Assembly (NCBI RefSeq): GCF_003628535.1
Contig: NZ_RBCI01000001.1
Location: 496,001-560,000, forward strand
Reading direction: 5' to 3'
Source of the DNA: Flavisolibacter nicotianae
GTDB taxonomy: Bacteria > Bacteroidota > Bacteroidia > Chitinophagales > Chitinophagaceae
DNA length: 64,000 bases
The translations under genes were made by a program, and so were the position numbers. The notes beneath the pieces are model-generated. The model ran no database searches and was not told where the DNA came from. It worked only from the letters and a program-made list of their open reading frames with translations. This document shows positions 45,016 through 53,589 of the stretch, one piece after another (the first letter of the stretch is position 1; each line of letters begins with the position of its first letter).

Positions 45016-46551
45016 ATGAAAAGAGACGGCGCTACGATCAGTTTGTGGCAGGAAACAGCTCAGGACGCAACCTTTGCCGGTGCCAATACCGGCGACGCCG
45101 TCTTCGATGTATTGATTGTTGGCGGGGGGATCACCGGTGTGACCACTGCATTGCTCCTGCAAAAAGCAGGGAAGCAGTGCCTGGTTGCGGAAGCGCAAAA
45201 TCTTTGCTTTGGCACCACCGGCGGCACTACGGCGCACATCAACACCTTTCTCGATACGAGCTATGATATGATCAGGAGCGGCTTTGGTGCAGATGCTGCT
45301 CGATTGATTGCAGGGGCAACAAACAGGTCAAGAGATTTGTTTCAACAACACGTGGAGGACTACCGTATCGACTGCGGCTTTGAAGAAAAAGACGCCTACC
45401 TGTATGCGGTAGAGGAAAAGCAGGTGGCAGAACTGGACAAGATTTACACATCTTCCAGGGAAGCCGGCGTGGCCGTTGAATACGTTGATCGCATACCGGT
45501 GCCCGTGCCCTTTCTCAAAGCCATCGTGTACCGCCGGCAGGCGCAGGTTCACCCCACCCGTTATGTACAGGCGCTGGGCAAGGCCTTTGAAGCACTGGGC
45601 GGAACCATCTTTGAAAACTGTCCGGTGGAAAGCGTTGACAAAAAAGGCGACCTGCTGCATGTAAAAACCGGGCAGGGTGTGCTTATGGCGAAGGCGCTGG
45701 TGTATGCCACGCACATTCCGCCCGGCATCAACCTATTGCACTTTCGAAATGCGCCGTACCGCAGTTATGCCATCGCCGTAACCCTCAACGAGGGTGTTTA
45801 TCCCAACGCACTGGCTTACGACATGTTTGATCCCTACCATTATTACCGCACACAAAACATTGATGGTACCAATTACCTGATCGTCGGTGGCGAAGACCAC
45901 AAGACCGCACACGAAGCGAACACCGAAGCCTGCTTTAACAAACTGGTTGCCCACGTACGACAACTTTTTGACGTGGCGGCCGTCACGCATCGGTGGTCAT
46001 CGCAATATTTCGAACCCGCCGATGGCCTGGCTTACATTGGTCACCTGCCCGGCAACCCGGATAACGTTTACGTGGCCACGGGCTATGGCGGCAACGGCAT
46101 CACCTACAGCCATATCGCCGCCATCACGCTGACCGACCTGCTCACAAAAGGCGAAAGCGAATATGCTGACCTGTTCAGACCGGAGCGGATGAAACCGGTA
46201 GCGGGCTTTGAAGCCTTTGTCAAAGAAAACGCAGACGTGGTGACGCAGTTTGTCGCCAAGCGAATCAGTGCGGAAAAGATCAGCGGCTTTGCCGAGATTG
46301 CGCCGGGAGAAGGCCGCCTGGTGAGCTATGAAGGCGAACGCATTGCCGTGTACAAAGACGAATCGGGAAAGATCTATGCACTCAACCCGGTGTGCACGCA
46401 TGCCAAATGCGTGGTGGACTGGAACGGCGCGGAAAAAAGCTGGGATTGTCCCTGCCATGGCGCACGATACGACCTGGATGGAAACGTCCTCACCGGTCCT
46501 GCGCGGAAAAACCTGCAGCGAATTGAGCTCGAAGACCTGGCGAAAAAATAA
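45016..46551 (+). CDS. FAD-dependent oxidoreductase with C-terminal Rieske domain
   Basis: A 511-residue protein fusing a DAO-type flavoprotein to a Rieske iron-sulfur domain. FAD is bound by VLIVGGGITGVTTALLL at about 32-48, with FGTTGGTTAHIN and a C-terminal flavin contact GYGGNGITYSH at about 362-372. Residues about 420-510 carry the Rieske ligands CTHAKC and CPCHGARYD (C-x-H ... C-x2-H). The family is seen in many bacteria; the substrate is unknown, proposed as small amines or amino acids. The ATG at 45016 is chosen because upstream in-frame residues are not conserved in type. Confidence 0.88.
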   Translation: MKRDGATISLWQETAQDATFAGANTGDAVFDVLIVGGGITGVTTALLLQKAGKQCLVAEAQNLCFGTTGGTTAHINTFLDTSYDMIRSGFGADAARLIAGATNRSRDLFQQHVEDYRIDCGFEEKDAYLYAVEEKQVAELDKIYTSSREAGVAVEYVDRIPVPVPFLKAIVYRRQAQVHPTRYVQALGKAFEALGGTIFENCPVESVDKKGDLLHVKTGQGVLMAKALVYATHIPPGINLLHFRNAPYRSYAIAVTLNEGVYPNALAYDMFDPYHYYRTQNIDGTNYLIVGGEDHKTAHEANTEACFNKLVAHVRQLFDVAAVTHRWSSQYFEPADGLAYIGHLPGNPDNVYVATGYGGNGITYSHIAAITLTDLLTKGESEYADLFRPERMKPVAGFEAFVKENADVVTQFVAKRISAEKISGFAEIAPGEGRLVSYEGERIAVYKDESGKIYALNPVCTHAKCVVDWNGAEKSWDCPCHGARYDLDGNVLTGPARKNLQRIELEDLAKK

Positions 46552-46569
46552 ACGCCGGTGGCCGGGAAA

Positions 46570-48612
46570 TCAGAAAGGTAATTGGATGACAAAATCCGCA
46601 TACTCGCCTTCCCGTGTGTCCACTCTCAAATCACCGTTGTGACCTTTTGTAATAATGTCATAACTCAACGAAAGCCCAAGGCCTGTGCCCTGCCCGGGCG
46701 ACTTGGTGGTAAAGAAAGGCTGGTAAATTTTTTCCAAATTGGTTTGCGAAATGCCTATGCCGTTGTCTTTGACGTGAATCTCAACCATCCCTTTTCCAGC
46801 CGTTGACGGGGGAATGTAGTTGGTGCAAACCGAAACCGTGGGATGATAGTCGGCACCGGCACTCTTCTTTTTTTCGTTCACGGAGTGGAAGGCATTGGTA
46901 AAAAGGTTCAGTAAAACCCTTCCCAGGTCCTGCTGGTTGGCCACAACGCGTTCCACATTCTTATCGAAATGCGTTTCCAGCACGGCGTTGAAATTGTTGT
47001 CCTTGGCCCGCATGCCGTGAAACGACAGCCGCAGGTATTCTTCAATCAGGGCGTTGATGTCGACAGGCTGCATTTCGCTTTTTGCCGAGCGGGAATGCTG
47101 GAGCATGTTTTTAATGATGGAGTCGGCTCTTTTACCGTGGTGATGAATTTTCTCGAGGTTTTGCCGCAGGTTGTGCAAAAGGCTGATCGCATTTTCCTTT
47201 TTGCCTTTGTCGAGTTCCTGTTCGGCTTCATCGACCAGTTCGGAACCGATGTCGGAGAAGTTGTTGATAAAGTTCAGCGGGTTTTGAATTTCGTGGGCGA
47301 TGCCGGCCGTGAGTTCGCCCAGAGATGCCATCTTCTCCCGCTGGATCAACTGCGCTTGTGTGTCTTTTAATTCGGCATAGGCCTTTTCCACCCGCGCTTT
47401 TTGGATATCGGTTTTTTCTTTCTGCTGCTCCAGCAGCCGGAAAGACTTTTGCTTGTAGCGGATGTTGCGCCATAACAAAAGACCAACAATCATCAGCACG
47501 AGGATGGCAGCCAATAGGGAATAAAACCGGATCTTGTTCTGGTAGCGCACCCGTTCGGCTTCCACTTCCTGCGTACGGATGCGTTCACTGAACGTGATCT
47601 GCTGTACCCGCGACAGTTGTTCTTCGTTGAAAACCGTATCGCGGTACCGGTCCTTGAGCGCCAGATAGTAAAATGCACTGTCTGTCTGGTTGAGTTCTAC
47701 ATAGGTGTCGTACAACAAAGCAGCAGCATTGACAATACCCAGGTTATTGCCGCTGCTCTGCGCCGCCGAAAGGCTTAGTTGCGCATAGCGCTGCACGTCG
47801 TCGTAGCGTTTGTGCTCCAGCAGAAAAAGGCTGTAATAGCGGGTGGCATCGGCAAAATTGTACAGGTCCTGAATAGAGTCGGCCAGGGCGATGCTGCGTT
47901 TGAAATACTGTTCTGCCAGCCGCAGGCTGTCGAGCCGGTCGTACACCTGCCCGAAATCGTACAGGGCATTGATGTAGGCTTGGTCGTTTTTGTTTTTCTG
48001 CAACTCGGTATCTGCAAGTTGAATGTATTTCAGTGCCGAGTCGGAATTTCCCAATCCCAAAAAGCTTTCGCAAAAGTTGATGTACACATATTGCGGCATG
48101 GTCGGCGTTACCACCGACGCCTGCGACAGCAGGGCCTGTGCCTTGCGGAGGTAGACAATGGCCTGTTGATGATCTTTCAAACTGCGGTACTGGTCGGCTA
48201 TGTTGTTGTAAAGCTTGCACAGCTTTTCGGCATCCCTGCTTTTTTCGGCCATCCGCAGCGCTTTCAGGTAGTACGCCAGGGAAGAATGAAAATCGCTTTT
48301 GTTGGCAAAATAATTTCCGAGGTTGCCGTAAGAGATCACCAGCAGCGAGTCGTTGTTGAGGGTCTGGGCAATTCCCAGCAGTTCCTGCGACACGGCACCA
48401 TAGGCTTCGATGTCGCCGCTGGCACGGTAATAATTCGCCAGTTGCCGGCTGGCTTCAAACCGCTCCATTTCGCCTGTTGCTTTCCGCACCTTGGCTTTTA
48501 ACACTGGCAGGTCTTCGGTTTGGCAAAACGCCTGCAAGGGCAGAATCGTCAGCAGGAACAAATAGCCGGTAATCCGGAAAAGAATGTTTTTTATCAAAGG
48601 GATTTCGCACAT
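46570..48612 (-). CDS. Sensor histidine kinase with periplasmic TPR domain
   Basis: A 680-residue kinase. After a signal peptide (ITGYLFLLTILPLQAFC), residues about 30-350 are tetratricopeptide-type helical repeats (for example YYLKALRMAEKSRDAEKLCKL, AEQYFKRSIALADSIQDLYN), exposed to the periplasm. One membrane helix (about 373-392, LLAAILVLMIVGLLLWR) and a coiled coil lead to the H box SLGELTAGIAHEIQNPLNF, N box LLNLFTNAFHSVNEKKK, G1 VKDNGIGISQTNLE, F box and G2 GQGTGLGLSLSYD. This is a common Bacteroidota layout. No response regulator is adjacent. Confidence 0.9.
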   Translation of the reverse strand: MCEIPLIKNILFRITGYLFLLTILPLQAFCQTEDLPVLKAKVRKATGEMERFEASRQLANYYRASGDIEAYGAVSQELLGIAQTLNNDSLLVISYGNLGNYFANKSDFHSSLAYYLKALRMAEKSRDAEKLCKLYNNIADQYRSLKDHQQAIVYLRKAQALLSQASVVTPTMPQYVYINFCESFLGLGNSDSALKYIQLADTELQKNKNDQAYINALYDFGQVYDRLDSLRLAEQYFKRSIALADSIQDLYNFADATRYYSLFLLEHKRYDDVQRYAQLSLSAAQSSGNNLGIVNAAALLYDTYVELNQTDSAFYYLALKDRYRDTVFNEEQLSRVQQITFSERIRTQEVEAERVRYQNKIRFYSLLAAILVLMIVGLLLWRNIRYKQKSFRLLEQQKEKTDIQKARVEKAYAELKDTQAQLIQREKMASLGELTAGIAHEIQNPLNFINNFSDIGSELVDEAEQELDKGKKENAISLLHNLRQNLEKIHHHGKRADSIIKNMLQHSRSAKSEMQPVDINALIEEYLRLSFHGMRAKDNNFNAVLETHFDKNVERVVANQQDLGRVLLNLFTNAFHSVNEKKKSAGADYHPTVSVCTNYIPPSTAGKGMVEIHVKDNGIGISQTNLEKIYQPFFTTKSPGQGTGLGLSLSYDIITKGHNGDLRVDTREGEYADFVIQLPF

Positions 48613-48714
48613 GACAGGTAAATGAAACAGGCAACGGCGGCCGGAACGGGAAGCAAGCCGGCGTTTCTGTCTTGATGGTTTTGGTTGCAAGGGTAAAAGC
48701 AGGGAAACTCATTC

Positions 48715-49128
48715 CTAAAACGGCGCACGAATGCAGGCCACTGCATCGAACACATATCTAACCGGCTCGCCTTTTAATGACGGTATAAGCACGACTTCGC
48801 CGTTTGCTTTGAATTTAGCCGTCAACATGTTGAACGGGTTTGTATCATCACAACTCGAGAGCCCAAACCGGGCCGTCACCGTGTAAACGTTTTTATCCCT
48901 GGTCCAGGTAGTGGTTAGTTGCGTAATGTCCGACAAATGAAAATGGTAATCCTGTGATACTTCCAGCAACATTGCCTGGAAGGCCTGCTCCACCGGCGGT
49001 GGCACATGGATCGCCGCCCAATCACTCTTCAGCAGGTGCGGCGCAAAGGGAAGTGTCTCTGCATAGGATCGGTTGGCAATTGAAAAAACAGCCATAGCAA
49101 ACCAAAGGGTGAAGAAACGCTTTCTCAT
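48715..49128 (-). CDS. Exported hypothetical protein
   Basis: A 137-residue protein with a signal peptide (FFTLWFAMAVFSIANRSYA). The mature part reads as alternating strands (DYHFHLSDITQLTTTWTRD, VYTVTARFGLSSCDD, LTAKFKANGEVVLIPSL) with two cysteines (one in SSCDD and one near the C terminus, VACIRAPF) that may form a disulfide. I do not recognise the family. The start at 49128 begins the signal peptide; an upstream in-frame ATG would add 47 residues without one. Confidence 0.65.
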   Translation of the reverse strand: MRKRFFTLWFAMAVFSIANRSYAETLPFAPHLLKSDWAAIHVPPPVEQAFQAMLLEVSQDYHFHLSDITQLTTTWTRDKNVYTVTARFGLSSCDDTNPFNMLTAKFKANGEVVLIPSLKGEPVRYVFDAVACIRAPF

Positions 49129-49490
49129 ATGAGTAAATTTTACTAAATCTACTCTTTTTTTAAAAATGCCGGGAATTAAATCTTCCTGTTTTGCGGGGCT
49201 ACAGCAGCCGTTTTGCGTCTTCCACACCGGCCATTTTCCACCGTTGACCCGGCAATCCTTTCGGTTCACCTATTTGCTTGTAAACGATCGCCCTTCCCGG
49301 CTAATTTTATATCCGTAATCAATGCGAAAGCAACGATACAAAATCCTGAGAAAAACCAATATATATCCAATTCCGAAAAACCAAACCGTCCTAACTTCTT
49401 TTGAAAGGCCCTGCTCGCAAGAGCGGGGTTTTCTTTTTAAGCCAGCCGCCAGGTTTGCCGCAATCTTCATGGATCACTTTCAGGTTGTAT
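49129..49490. other. Gene-free stretch with a terminator-like hairpin
   Basis: No convincing gene. A plus-strand hairpin at 49409-49428 (ccctgctc/gagcgggg with one G-U pair) is followed by a T-rich run to 49438 although no plus-strand gene precedes it; it could end a small RNA or be a relic. Confidence 0.35.
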
Positions 49491-49523
49491 AAAATAAAAA
49501 GCCCTTGCGGGAACAAGGGCTTT
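49491..49523 (-). terminator. Terminator of the DUF4382 gene
   Basis: The minus strand forms aagcccttg/caagggctt with a short loop followed by a T-rich stretch, about 20 bases after the stop. Confidence 0.75.
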
Positions 49524-49540
49524 GCTAAAAAAGGTTTGTC

Positions 49541-50044
49541 TTATTTCAATTTGATCACGGGCCGCAGCTTGTACCCCCCGTTTTCTTCTTTGACTGAAAG
49601 AGAGGCGTCGAAATCCAGCGTAAAGGTGTTGAGTGTTTCCTGGAGGTCCTTGTCGATTTTCACCTTCAGGCCGGAGTCTTCGGCACTGGGTGCCTCCAGT
49701 GGATAGGTGGTTCCGTTCACTTTTATCGTGTTGTTATTGCCCAGGATAAACCGCACTTCTTTCAAAACCGCATCGGGCACGTCGCCTTTTGCCAACTCCT
49801 TCGTTGTACCGTTTTGCAAGGTGAGCAGGTTGTACACACCGGCGTTCACAGGAATATCAATCCAGCCGCTGGTGTCTTTGCTGGTTTTTACCCGCATCCC
49901 GATAATGTTGACGTTGACTTCCTGGTAAGCCGCCGGCTGATCGGTCAGCAAAAGCTGAATGGGAACAGACGCGTCTTTCTTACAGGCAACATAGGCCAGG
50001 CAGGTGAAGAGCAAAAGAGCCGCAGCGAAAAATCTTGTTTTCAT
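49541..50044 (-). CDS. DUF4382 lipoprotein
   Basis: A 167-residue lipoprotein precursor with lipobox LAYVACK (Cys21). The mature domain matches DUF4382: PIQLLLTDQPAAYQEVNVNI at the start, then GWIDIPVNAGVYNLLTLQNG, VRFILGNNNTIKVNG and the C-terminal LRPVIKLK. The fold is related to transthyretin-like domains; such proteins are found at the surface or periplasm of Bacteroidota. Function unknown. Confidence 0.85.
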   Translation of the reverse strand: MKTRFFAAALLLFTCLAYVACKKDASVPIQLLLTDQPAAYQEVNVNIIGMRVKTSKDTSGWIDIPVNAGVYNLLTLQNGTTKELAKGDVPDAVLKEVRFILGNNNTIKVNGTTYPLEAPSAEDSGLKVKIDKDLQETLNTFTLDFDASLSVKEENGGYKLRPVIKLK

Positions 50045-50116
50045 AAGAGTTCAAATTTGCCGCTAAAATACGGCGGAAACACCAGGAATGAAATAGAGGG
50101 AAACCGGTAGTGAAAC

Positions 50117-50452
50117 CTAAAGGTTACCGGCGAAAACCAGCCTGTTGCTGCAACCCTTTTGCGGAAAGCAGAAACTCATTTCGCAATAGCCGGCCTCCGG
50201 CGCTTCCAATTGAAGATAGAGACGGTGCCCGCAGTTTACAACCAGCGGAGATACCGTTTTGCCATTGCGCACACGGTAATAAATCAGCGCACGGAACACT
50301 TCAAATTGATCGCCGGGAAAAAAACGTTTACGCCTGAAAGCAATCGACCGTTCTTCCGGAAGCCAGGGTGAAAGTACCAGATGGGAATTCAGCAGTTTGG
50401 AACAGGACCTTTTTGCAGGAGGTCCGCAAGGAGATGGCGCAGCTTGTGGCAA
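50117..50452 (-). CDS. Small hypothetical protein
   Basis: A frame of up to 111 residues. The C-terminal 75 residues look convincingly coding (PGDQFEVFRALIYYRVRNGK, SPLVVNCGHRLYLQLEAPEA, YCEMSFCFPQKGCSNRL) with genome-like codon use and four cysteines. The first 30 residues are proline/cysteine-rich and less convincing, so the true start is probably internal at a non-ATG codon or the gene is shortened. I do not recognise it. Confidence 0.45.
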   Translation of the reverse strand: MPQAAPSPCGPPAKRSCSKLLNSHLVLSPWLPEERSIAFRRKRFFPGDQFEVFRALIYYRVRNGKTVSPLVVNCGHRLYLQLEAPEAGYCEMSFCFPQKGCSNRLVFAGNL

Positions 50453-50766
50453 AGTTTTTGGAAAGCAAGAAACAAACCTGCTTCAATCGAAGCACTTGTA
50501 TTTTCGCATCGTCAATGACCTGTATGCTTTTAGAAATCGCCTGTCTGTTATTCCCCGGTTTCCTTTTTGGAAAAGTGGCGTTGGCTCCATCTCAGGATTT
50601 TGCATTGACGGAAACAGACTCTTACCATTCAAACCTTTTTTCTCACCACTTCGGCAAAGCCGCTGGTTACGACACGGTCGACAATATTATTTCCTTTATC
50701 TGTAATACCTCCTTAAATTGATACCGCTAATCGATACGACTCTAGTTAACTTTTAAACAGAAGAAC
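50453..50766. other. Gene-free stretch
   Basis: Open frames exist on the plus strand but have atypical composition and no family signal; I see no repeat or clear hairpin. It probably contains the promoter of the lipoprotein at 50767. Confidence 0.3.
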
Positions 50767-51192
50767 ATGAAAGCAAAGATTTTTTTTAGTGTTGTTTTAT
50801 TGGTTTTGGTAGCTGCTGCCTGCCACAAAAAAGATAGCGACACCACGCCTTCAAAGAAAGAAATGTTATGCGGTGTAACCTGGAAATATTTTCAGTATTA
50901 CATCAACTATAGCCAAGCCAATACGCAGTTGGTTTACAGCATCTATAAACAAAACAACAGCCAGGACCTCTCCAGGGCCCGGATGAAATTTAATTTAGAC
51001 GGAACCTATACCGAAATCGACGCATCAGGAGCCAGCAAATCGGGAACCTATACGTTGAACGCAGACGAGACCGTAATCACACAAACGTCGAACAATACCA
51101 CGACAACAATAAGACTGGCAGCCATCGACAGCAAAAACTTCCAGTGGACAAGTATGGATGTCAACACGGTTGGCATAATGATCCCTGAATAA
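50767..51192 (+). CDS. Small lipocalin-like lipoprotein
   Basis: A 141-residue lipoprotein precursor with lipobox VAAAC (Cys19). The mature part begins 'CGVTWKYFQYYINYSQ' and has the KFNLDGTYTEIDASG ... SGTYTLNADETVI pattern of Bacteroidota lipocalin-like 'DUF4923/lipocalin_4-type' proteins, in which a reaction-neutral beta barrel measures or binds an unknown ligand. The exact family is uncertain. It stands alone. Confidence 0.72.
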   Translation: MKAKIFFSVVLLVLVAAACHKKDSDTTPSKKEMLCGVTWKYFQYYINYSQANTQLVYSIYKQNNSQDLSRARMKFNLDGTYTEIDASGASKSGTYTLNADETVITQTSNNTTTTIRLAAIDSKNFQWTSMDVNTVGIMIPE

Positions 51193-51209
51193 AAAACGGG
51201 AAACGGTAA

Positions 51210-51242
51210 AAGCCTCGCAGGTTTTGAAAACCTGTGAGGCTT
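51210..51242. repeat. Palindromic intergenic repeat
   Basis: Two 16-base arms (aagcctcgcaggtttt and its complement with one mismatch) around a single central base. Near-identical 'cctgtgaggc' palindromes are common between genes in Bacteroidota. No T run follows, so it is not an ordinary terminator, though it may protect the end of the preceding lipoprotein message. Confidence 0.6.
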
Positions 51243-51280
51243 GTCCAAGGAAGCAACAACGAGTTTTTGCGTTTTTTAGC

Positions 51281-51323
51281 AAAAAAAAAGCCCGCAATAC
51301 ATTGAAAGCAATCGGTTGCGGGC
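51281..51323 (-). terminator. Terminator of the unidentified RNA gene
   Basis: The minus strand forms gcccgcaa/ttgcgggc with an 18-base loop and is followed by nine T. There is no minus-strand protein gene in front of it, which indicates an RNA gene. Confidence 0.85.
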
Positions 51324-51593
51324 AAAATAAACACATGAGAAGTGCTGTAGGGGGAGGATTCGAACCTCCACGGGGCAGTTAGCTAGCGTGCAAAGTTTAG
51401 TGGTCAACCCTGGTCGGCCTTACCAATGGTAACGTCGGCTCTACACGTCGTTTGTCCTGTTTTCCCCACCCCCGAGACAAGAGGGCATGTCTGCCTAAGG
51501 TTTCATCACCCCACAGTAGATTTAATGAGTGGCGAATAATCAGTCGTGAATTTTCTTCACCGCTTTTGCATCACCACCGTTTCAATGAACTTG
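51283..51593 (-). ncRNA. Unidentified structured RNA, about 310 nt, with a tRNA-like T-arm
   Basis: The stretch has no plausible protein gene but has a well-formed promoter at its 5' side and a strong terminator at its 3' side on the minus strand. Near the 3' end is a perfect T-arm-like hairpin (ggagg-ttcgaat-cctcc, 51353-51369). The seven to eight bases 3' of it can pair with ctgtgggg (51509-51516), closing a roughly 170-nt folded domain. Other local stems are visible (agaca/tgtct, ttacc/ggtaa). Size and T-arm recall tmRNA, but I found no alanine-ending tag and no tmRNA 5' signature. Other candidates are a 6S-type RNA or a new family. Confidence 0.55.
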
Positions 51594-51599
51594 ACAAGT

Positions 51600-51628
51600 C
51601 AAAAATAGGACGCTTTTACAATTTTCAA
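51600..51628 (-). promoter_or_regulatory. Promoter of the unidentified RNA gene
   Basis: The minus strand reads TTG (51626-51628), 18 bases, then TATTTTTG (51600-51607), a close match to the Bacteroidota vegetative promoter, placing transcription start near 51593. Confidence 0.6.
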
Positions 51629-51694
51629 CCATTTTGAAAAAACTTTCGATTTCATCTAATATATTGCAAATGGATTTGAAAATATTTAATTTCC

Positions 51695-52174
51695 ATGGCA
51701 AATACTCCCCCCGATTTGAATCTTGACAAATTGGACCTGAACATCATCCAGCAACTGATGCACGACGCCAGCCTCTCGTATGCCGAAATCGGGAAAAAAC
51801 TGTTCGTTTCCGCCGGCACCATCCACGTCCGGATCAAAAAACTCCAGGAAGCCGGCGTGATCAGCGGGATGAAATACCAGGTGGACCTGAAAAAACTGGG
51901 TTACGACGTCATTGCTTTTATCGGCATCTATCTCGAAAAAAGCTCGCTGTACGATACGGTGGCCAAAGACCTCAAGAAAATTCCCGAGATCGTTCGCATG
52001 AACTACACCACCGGCAACTACAGCATTTTTGTGGAAGTCGTCTGCAAAGACATCAACCAGTTGCGTTACATCCTGCACGACGAACTGCAAAAGATCAAAG
52101 GCATCGAACGCACGGAAACCATCCTCTCCCTGGAAGAAAGCCTCCATCGAACAGTCACTGTCACGCCGGCCTGA
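51695..52174 (+). CDS. Lrp/AsnC-family transcription regulator
   Basis: A 159-residue regulator. The N-terminal helix-turn-helix is LDLNIIQQLMHDASLSYAEI / VSAGTIHVRIKKLQEAGVI (about 13-58), and the C-terminal RAM domain (about 70-150) has GYDVIAFIGIYLEK, VRMNYTTGNYSIFVEVVCKD and IERTETILSLEES. Such proteins form octamers and sense amino acids or other small molecules. Its stop (TGA) is separated by one base from the ATG of the flippase gene, so it is cotranscribed with the polysaccharide genes and may regulate them. Confidence 0.93.
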   Translation: MANTPPDLNLDKLDLNIIQQLMHDASLSYAEIGKKLFVSAGTIHVRIKKLQEAGVISGMKYQVDLKKLGYDVIAFIGIYLEKSSLYDTVAKDLKKIPEIVRMNYTTGNYSIFVEVVCKDINQLRYILHDELQKIKGIERTETILSLEESLHRTVTVTPA

Positions 52175-52175
52175 A

Positions 52176-53585
52176 ATGGGAGTCAAACATTTTTTCAAAG
52201 GTCTTTCCTGGCTGCTGGTTCTGAATCTGCTGATCAAGCCGGCCTGGATTTTTCTCATCGACCGGCAGGTGCAAAACATCGTTGGTCACGAATCCTACGG
52301 AACCTATTTTGCCCTGTACAACCTGACCTATGTTCTGCTGTTTGTTGCCGATGCAGGCCTGAGCAATATGCTGGCGCAACGGCTGGCAGCACAGCAGGCA
52401 CTGAACGTTCGGCAACTGCTCCGGATCAAACTGCTGCTTCTTTTATGCTACGCCCTTGCCTGCACCGGAGCGGCTGCACTCAGCGGCGTTACGCGTTGGG
52501 AGATTCTTTTCTACCTGGTCGGGATTCAAGCCCTTCAATCCCTCTTTGGTTTTTTGCGCAGCCTCCTAACAGCACGGCAGCTTTTCCAGCCCGACGCGTT
52601 TTTTTCCGTGCTCGACAAAATCCTCCTGCTTGCGCTTTGCATCGGGCCCGTGTACGGCGTTCTCCGGCCGATCACCATCCTGCTTTTCCTGCAGTTGCAA
52701 ACGCTTTCCTCCACGGTTGCTGTTGGCTGCCTCCTGTTGTTTCTCTGGCGGAAGCAAAGTTTTTCCAGCGGCCCGGCCACAACCCTCCGATCCATCGTGG
52801 CGTGGACGACACCCTTTGTCCTGATCCTTTTACTGATGTCGACCCACAACCGCCTGGATGCTTTCTTACTGGAACGACTACACCCCGATGGCGCCGTGCA
52901 GGCAGGCATTTATGCAACGGCCTTCCGCCTGCTCGATGCGGGCAACATGATCGGTTATCTCACGGCTTCCTTTCTTGTTTCATTCCTTGCACGGCACCAA
53001 AACGACAGGCGACTCTTTCAACAAGTGCTGCTTCTTTCCCGCCACGGGCTTTTGCTGATGGCGACCGGCGCCGTGGCGTTTGTTCTTGCCTTCACGCCCT
53101 GGGTGCAGGCGGCCCTCTACCATTCGGCCGATGCCAATAGCACCATCATCATGCAACTTTGCCTCGCCACGTTACCGGCATCCTACCTGACGCATGTTTA
53201 CGGCTCCGCGCTAACAGCAACGGCGCAGTTCAGGTTATTCATCCTGGTTGTCTTCTTTTTTGCCCTTCTCAATGTGCTGCTCAATCTTTGGCTGATCCCG
53301 CTTTATGGTGCCAGGGGTTGTTGCCTGGCAGCACTGGCAAGCCAGTATGGCTGTGGCATCACACTTTGGCTCACAACGTCGCGCAGGCTTGCCGTTTCAA
53401 CCGCAGCGGGCAGCATGGCTGCATTTGCAGCCCTTGCCTTGCTTCTCTATTTCCTGTTTTTCTACAGTCAAAAGCTCACCGGCAACGTCTGGATTATTTT
53501 GACTAGCATTGCCCTCCTCGCTGCCGTGCTTTTATTCACACAACGCAGCCGGGTTAAAAAACTTTTTTTACCGCTTTATTCGTGA
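52176..53585 (+). CDS. Polysaccharide flippase-like membrane protein
   Basis: A 469-residue protein with about 12-14 membrane helices, resembling Wzx/MATE-type (MVF superfamily) flippases that move lipid-linked sugar units across the inner membrane: VLNLLIKPAWIFLIDRQVQ and YGTYFALYNLTYVLLFVADAG near the N terminus, MSTHNRLDAFLLERL mid-protein, and LNLWLIPLYGARGCCLAALAS near residue 385. It follows the Lrp gene by one base and precedes the chain-length gene by four bases. Specific substrate unknown. Confidence 0.85.
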   Translation: MGVKHFFKGLSWLLVLNLLIKPAWIFLIDRQVQNIVGHESYGTYFALYNLTYVLLFVADAGLSNMLAQRLAAQQALNVRQLLRIKLLLLLCYALACTGAAALSGVTRWEILFYLVGIQALQSLFGFLRSLLTARQLFQPDAFFSVLDKILLLALCIGPVYGVLRPITILLFLQLQTLSSTVAVGCLLLFLWRKQSFSSGPATTLRSIVAWTTPFVLILLLMSTHNRLDAFLLERLHPDGAVQAGIYATAFRLLDAGNMIGYLTASFLVSFLARHQNDRRLFQQVLLLSRHGLLLMATGAVAFVLAFTPWVQAALYHSADANSTIIMQLCLATLPASYLTHVYGSALTATAQFRLFILVVFFFALLNVLLNLWLIPLYGARGCCLAALASQYGCGITLWLTTSRRLAVSTAAGSMAAFAALALLLYFLFFYSQKLTGNVWIILTSIALLAAVLLFTQRSRVKKLFLPLYS

Positions 53586-53589
53586 CACC

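Noticed and set aside
50368-50721. Plus-strand frame before the small lipoprotein
   Set aside because: Composition unlike the neighbouring genes, overlaps a better minus-strand candidate, no family signal.
51343-51420. tRNA gene on the minus strand, suggested by the perfect T-arm
   Set aside because: No acceptor partner lies at tRNA distance; the nearest pairing bases are about 103 or 170 nt away, and no D-arm or anticodon arm of normal form could be drawn.
51283-51593. tmRNA (ssrA) call
   Set aside because: Size and T-arm fit, but I found neither the GGGG...TTxGAC 5' signature nor a tag frame ending in alanines, so it is left as an unidentified RNA.
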